A DNA stretch of 8,333 nucleotides, from contig DASPOF010000047.1 of NCBI GenBank assembly GCA_035626155.1, positions 1 through 8,333 of the forward strand. The letters are read 5' to 3'. A program made the position numbers and the translations under genes. This document shows positions 6,182 to 8,333 of the stretch, piece by piece (the first letter of the stretch is position 1; the number at the start of each line of letters is the position of its first letter). A model generated the notes under the pieces. The model was not told the origin of the DNA and did no database searches. It worked only from the letters and a program-made list of their open reading frames with translations. This stretch comes from DASPOF01 sp035626155. GTDB taxonomy: Bacteria > Desulfobacterota > Binatia > Binatales > Binataceae.

Positions 6182-7699
6182 ATGGTCTCACTGCCTCATC
6201 GCGGCTATCTCCAGATTCTGCCCGCGGCTCGCGCGCCGATTGCCGTGGCCATCGCGCTTGCGATCCCGCTCTCGGCTTGCTCGAACCCAATCCGCAGCAC
6301 GCCGGCCTCTGCGCCGGCCGCTATTACGCATGCGGGCGATGCGACGAGCCGCATCGATCACCCGGCCAACCCCGAGGATCCCATCCACAAGATTCGACAC
6401 ATCATCGTGATCATGCAGGAAAACCGATCCTTCGATTCCTACTTCGGCACTTTCCCCGGCGCCGACGGAATCCCGATAAAGGACGGTCAGCCGGCGGTAT
6501 GCGTTCCCAACCCCGGCACCGGCAATTGCGAGCGGCCGTACCATGATCGGCACGACGAGAACGGCGGCGGTCCCCACGGCGCTCGCAACGCGATGCGGGA
6601 TATCGACGGCGGAAGGATGGATGGGTTCATCGCCGAGGCGGAAGCGGGCCAGCGGGGGTGTCTCAATCCGAACAATCCCGCCTGCACCAACTCGAATGCG
6701 CCCGACGTGCTCGGATACCACGACGGGCGCGACATCCCGAACTATTGGACATACGCGCGCCAGTTCGTGCTCGAGGATCGGATGTTCGAGCCCAACGCCT
6801 CCTGGAGCCTTCCCGCGCATCTGTTCGAGGTCTCCGAATGGTCGGCCCGCTGCACCGAGCACACACCCGCAAGCTGCGTCAACGCGCTTGACGCGCCGGG
6901 CCTGCCGATCGACTTTCGAACGCGGCGGCGGCGAGTTCGCACGGCCCCGATCTACGCCTGGACCGACCTCACCTACCTGCTCCATCGAAACGGAATCAGT
7001 TGGGGCTACTTCATCGTGAGCGGAACCGAGCCCGACTGCGAGGACGACGAGAAGGAAGACTGCCCGCCGATTCCTCAGAACTCGAAGACTCCCGGAATAT
7101 GGAACCCGCTCCCCTACTTCGACACCGTCAGCCAGGACGGTGAGCTGGCTAAGATTCAGCCGATCGCGCGCTTCTACCGCGACGCCGCGGCCGGCAACCT
7201 CCCTGCCGTGAGCTGGGTGGTGCCCTCAGGGCCGGTCAGCGAGCACCCGCCGGCGCTGGTCAGCGCGGGACAGGCATTCGTCACGAGCCTCGTCAACGCA
7301 GTCATGCGCGGGCCCAACTGGAAAGACTGTGCGATCTTTCTGGCGTGGGACGATTGGGGCGGGTTTTACGATCACGTGGTGCCGCCGGTGGTCGATCGCA
7401 ATGGCTATGGCTTGCGGGTTCCGGGCCTGGTCATCTCGCCGTATGCCCGCCACGGTTATATCGATCATCAGACGCTCAGCTTCGATGCGTACGTGAAATT
7501 CATCGAGGACGATTTTCTGCTCGGCCAGCGGATCGATCCCGCCACCGACGGTCGGCCCGATCCGCGCCCGACGGTTCGCGAGAACGTTCCCCTGCTCGGT
7601 GATTTGCGCCAGGACTTCGATTTCACTCAAGCACCGCGCCCGCCGTTGCTCCTTCCCGAGAAGCCGGTGACCGCGCTGATTGCTGCAGCCCCGCGCTGA
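6182..7699 (+). CDS. Phosphoesterase-family lipoprotein (phospholipase C/acid phosphatase type)
   Basis: Predicted secreted hydrolase of the phosphoesterase family (Pfam PF04185) that holds phospholipase C and AcpA-type acid phosphatases; it would cleave phosphate esters of lipids or other substrates outside the cytoplasm. The first 33 residues form a lipoprotein signal: hydrophobic AVAIALAIPLSAC with lipobox LSAC and Cys33. The mature part begins with a low-complexity Ala/Pro linker, then IIVIMQENRSFDSYFGTFPG (74-93), whose Glu80-Asn81 are the expected metal ligands. EPNASWSLPAHLFEVSEWSA (203-222) is the nucleophile region, with Ser207 or Ser209 the candidate nucleophile. FLAWDDWGGFYDHVVPP (386-402) supplies Asp390 and Asp391, and SPYARHGYIDHQTLSF follows. 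Nine further cysteines, several closely spaced, suggest disulfides and fit export; an acidic loop lies at 286-293. The length of 505 is normal for the family. Phospholipase versus phosphatase cannot be decided here. No clear Shine-Dalgarno precedes the ATG. Confidence 0.9.
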   Translation: MVSLPHRGYLQILPAARAPIAVAIALAIPLSACSNPIRSTPASAPAAITHAGDATSRIDHPANPEDPIHKIRHIIVIMQENRSFDSYFGTFPGADGIPIKDGQPAVCVPNPGTGNCERPYHDRHDENGGGPHGARNAMRDIDGGRMDGFIAEAEAGQRGCLNPNNPACTNSNAPDVLGYHDGRDIPNYWTYARQFVLEDRMFEPNASWSLPAHLFEVSEWSARCTEHTPASCVNALDAPGLPIDFRTRRRRVRTAPIYAWTDLTYLLHRNGISWGYFIVSGTEPDCEDDEKEDCPPIPQNSKTPGIWNPLPYFDTVSQDGELAKIQPIARFYRDAAAGNLPAVSWVVPSGPVSEHPPALVSAGQAFVTSLVNAVMRGPNWKDCAIFLAWDDWGGFYDHVVPPVVDRNGYGLRVPGLVISPYARHGYIDHQTLSFDAYVKFIEDDFLLGQRIDPATDGRPDPRPTVRENVPLLGDLRQDFDFTQAPRPPLLLPEKPVTALIAAAPR

Positions 7700-7709
7700 G
7701 CGCGCGCGT

Positions 7710-7729
7710 CGGCCGCCAGCTCGTGGCCG
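7710..7729. repeat. Short hairpin between the convergent genes
   Basis: CGGCC (7710-7714) and GGCCG (7725-7729) can pair around a 10-base loop in the 47-base gap between the two converging stop codons. A shared bidirectional terminator would be expected here, but the stem is short and no T-tract follows in either direction, so this is a weak candidate. Confidence 0.15.
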
Positions 7730-7746
7730 CAGTCCGCGCCGATCGT

Positions 7747-8259
7747 TCATGAGCGCGCGCCGGCGCCGAAATCCCAGCGCGTCGCGGTCGCAGTCATCTC
7801 GTATTCGATGAGCCCGTAGGCGATGCGCGGCCGCACGACGAAGATCGGCCCCATGCTCGGCTCGAGCTTCCACTTGTACTTGTCGAAGTAGGCCGCGGCC
7901 GCGCGCTTAAGGTACGCATCGTCGCGCGCGGACTCCGCGATGCCCTCGACCACGACCGCGTCATGCGCTCCCTCGGGCGAGACCACGCAGTATGCGTTCG
8001 CGTTAAGATTGCGCACCTTTTGCGACTCGGCGCCGGTGCTGAAGCAGAAGCGATCATCGACCCATACGCCCCACACCGGCATCAGGTGCGGCCGTCCGTC
8101 CGGCCTGGCGGTCGCGAGAAAATAGTTGTGCGCGCCAGCCAGGCGCTCGCGCGCCCAACTCCACGGCAAAAGGCCCTTGCCGCTGTTCTCATCGACGATT
8201 CCATATCCGGGCATCTTCGGCCGGCTCGCCTTTGGCTGAGCGCCAGTGTGTTCTGCCAT
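7747..8259 (-). CDS. Pyridoxamine 5'-phosphate oxidase-like split-barrel protein
   Basis: Predicted cytoplasmic flavin- or F420-binding protein of the split-barrel (PNPOx-like) superfamily; many members are reductases or oxidases of unknown substrate. From ATG 8259 the protein has 170 residues. The signature stretch is YFLATARPDGRPHLMPVWGV (46-65), followed by DDRFCFSTGAESQKVRNL (68-85), the usual cofactor-phosphate contact region, NANAYCVVS and AVVVEGIAE. A C-terminal part with a YFDKYKW helix and FVVRPRIAYGL strand completes the fold. The length suits a single-domain member, not a full PdxH, so a vitamin B6 role should not be assumed. The start is decided by the ribosome binding site: GGAGGTG at 8272-8266 is six bases before this ATG, whereas the in-frame GTG at 8268 lies within that site. 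The gene converges on the phosphoesterase with a 47-base gap. Confidence 0.88.
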   Translation of the reverse strand: MAEHTGAQPKASRPKMPGYGIVDENSGKGLLPWSWARERLAGAHNYFLATARPDGRPHLMPVWGVWVDDRFCFSTGAESQKVRNLNANAYCVVSPEGAHDAVVVEGIAESARDDAYLKRAAAAYFDKYKWKLEPSMGPIFVVRPRIAYGLIEYEMTATATRWDFGAGARS

Positions 8260-8265
8260 TCGGAC

Positions 8266-8272
8266 CACCTCC
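8266..8272 (-). promoter_or_regulatory. Ribosome binding site of the split-barrel gene
   Basis: Read on the - strand, GGAGGTG is followed by six bases and the ATG at 8259. It is the strongest Shine-Dalgarno in the window and rules against the GTG at 8268, which it overlaps. The remaining leader to 8333 shows no convincing promoter boxes; CCCGGG and a G-rich run are the only notable patterns. Confidence 0.7.
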
Positions 8273-8333
8273 GGTTACGGGGACTATCGTTTTGAGGTCC
8301 CGGGTTGTTTTTGGGGGTAGCCCGATTCCAGCC

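Noticed and set aside
7747..8268. The split-barrel gene as pyridoxine 5'-phosphate oxidase PdxH.
   Set aside because: The protein is short and lacks the recognisable PdxH C-terminal signature; the general superfamily name is all the sequence supports.

Overview
The window is GC-rich, densely coded bacterial chromosome with strong G/C preference at third codon positions. Five genes run on the + strand and one converges on them from the right edge. There are no tRNA, rRNA, CRISPR or transposase features, and no gene-free stretch over 300 bases. The longest gaps are 167 and 173 bases. The mix of genes (cyclophilin lipoprotein, PHP phosphoesterase, PtsP, B12-type radical SAM protein, phospholipase C/acid phosphatase-like lipoprotein, FMN-type split-barrel protein) and the two lipoprotein signals point to a diderm with a large genome. 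A soil deltaproteobacterium in the old sense, or a relative such as Binatota/Desulfobacterota, fits best; this is inference from gene style, not a computed placement.

Layout. 1-158: upstream region with a small perfect hairpin. 159-725: cyclophilin-type peptidyl-prolyl isomerase with a lipoprotein signal. 742-1467: PHP-domain phosphoesterase, 16 bases downstream and probably in the same transcript. 1468-1596: gap with a GC hairpin, a weak promoter candidate and a small hairpin just before the next start. 1597-3972: complete GAF-domain PEP-protein phosphotransferase (PtsP, enzyme I of the nitrogen PTS). 3973-4139: gap with a TTGACT box, an interrupted dyad and a good ribosome binding site. 4140-6008: radical SAM protein with an N-terminal membrane helix and a B12-binding-like domain. 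6009-6181: gap dominated by a long inverted repeat (16 perfect pairs, about 26 in RNA) and three copies of CACGCGTG. 6182-7699: secreted lipoprotein of the phosphoesterase (phospholipase C/acid phosphatase) family. 7747-8259 (- strand): pyridoxamine-phosphate-oxidase-like split-barrel protein, tail to tail with the phosphoesterase.

How the genes work together. Only the cyclophilin-PHP pair looks like an operon from its spacing. PtsP would take phosphate from PEP and pass it to an NPr-type carrier encoded elsewhere, as neither NPr nor EIIA is present here. The radical SAM protein and the phosphoesterase are both predicted at the membrane or envelope and share a strand, but a 173-base gap with a strong hairpin separates them, so a shared lipid role is only a hypothesis. 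I see no clear multi-gene novel system. The items most worth a second look are the membrane-anchored radical SAM protein and the long hairpin/CACGCGTG cluster downstream of it.
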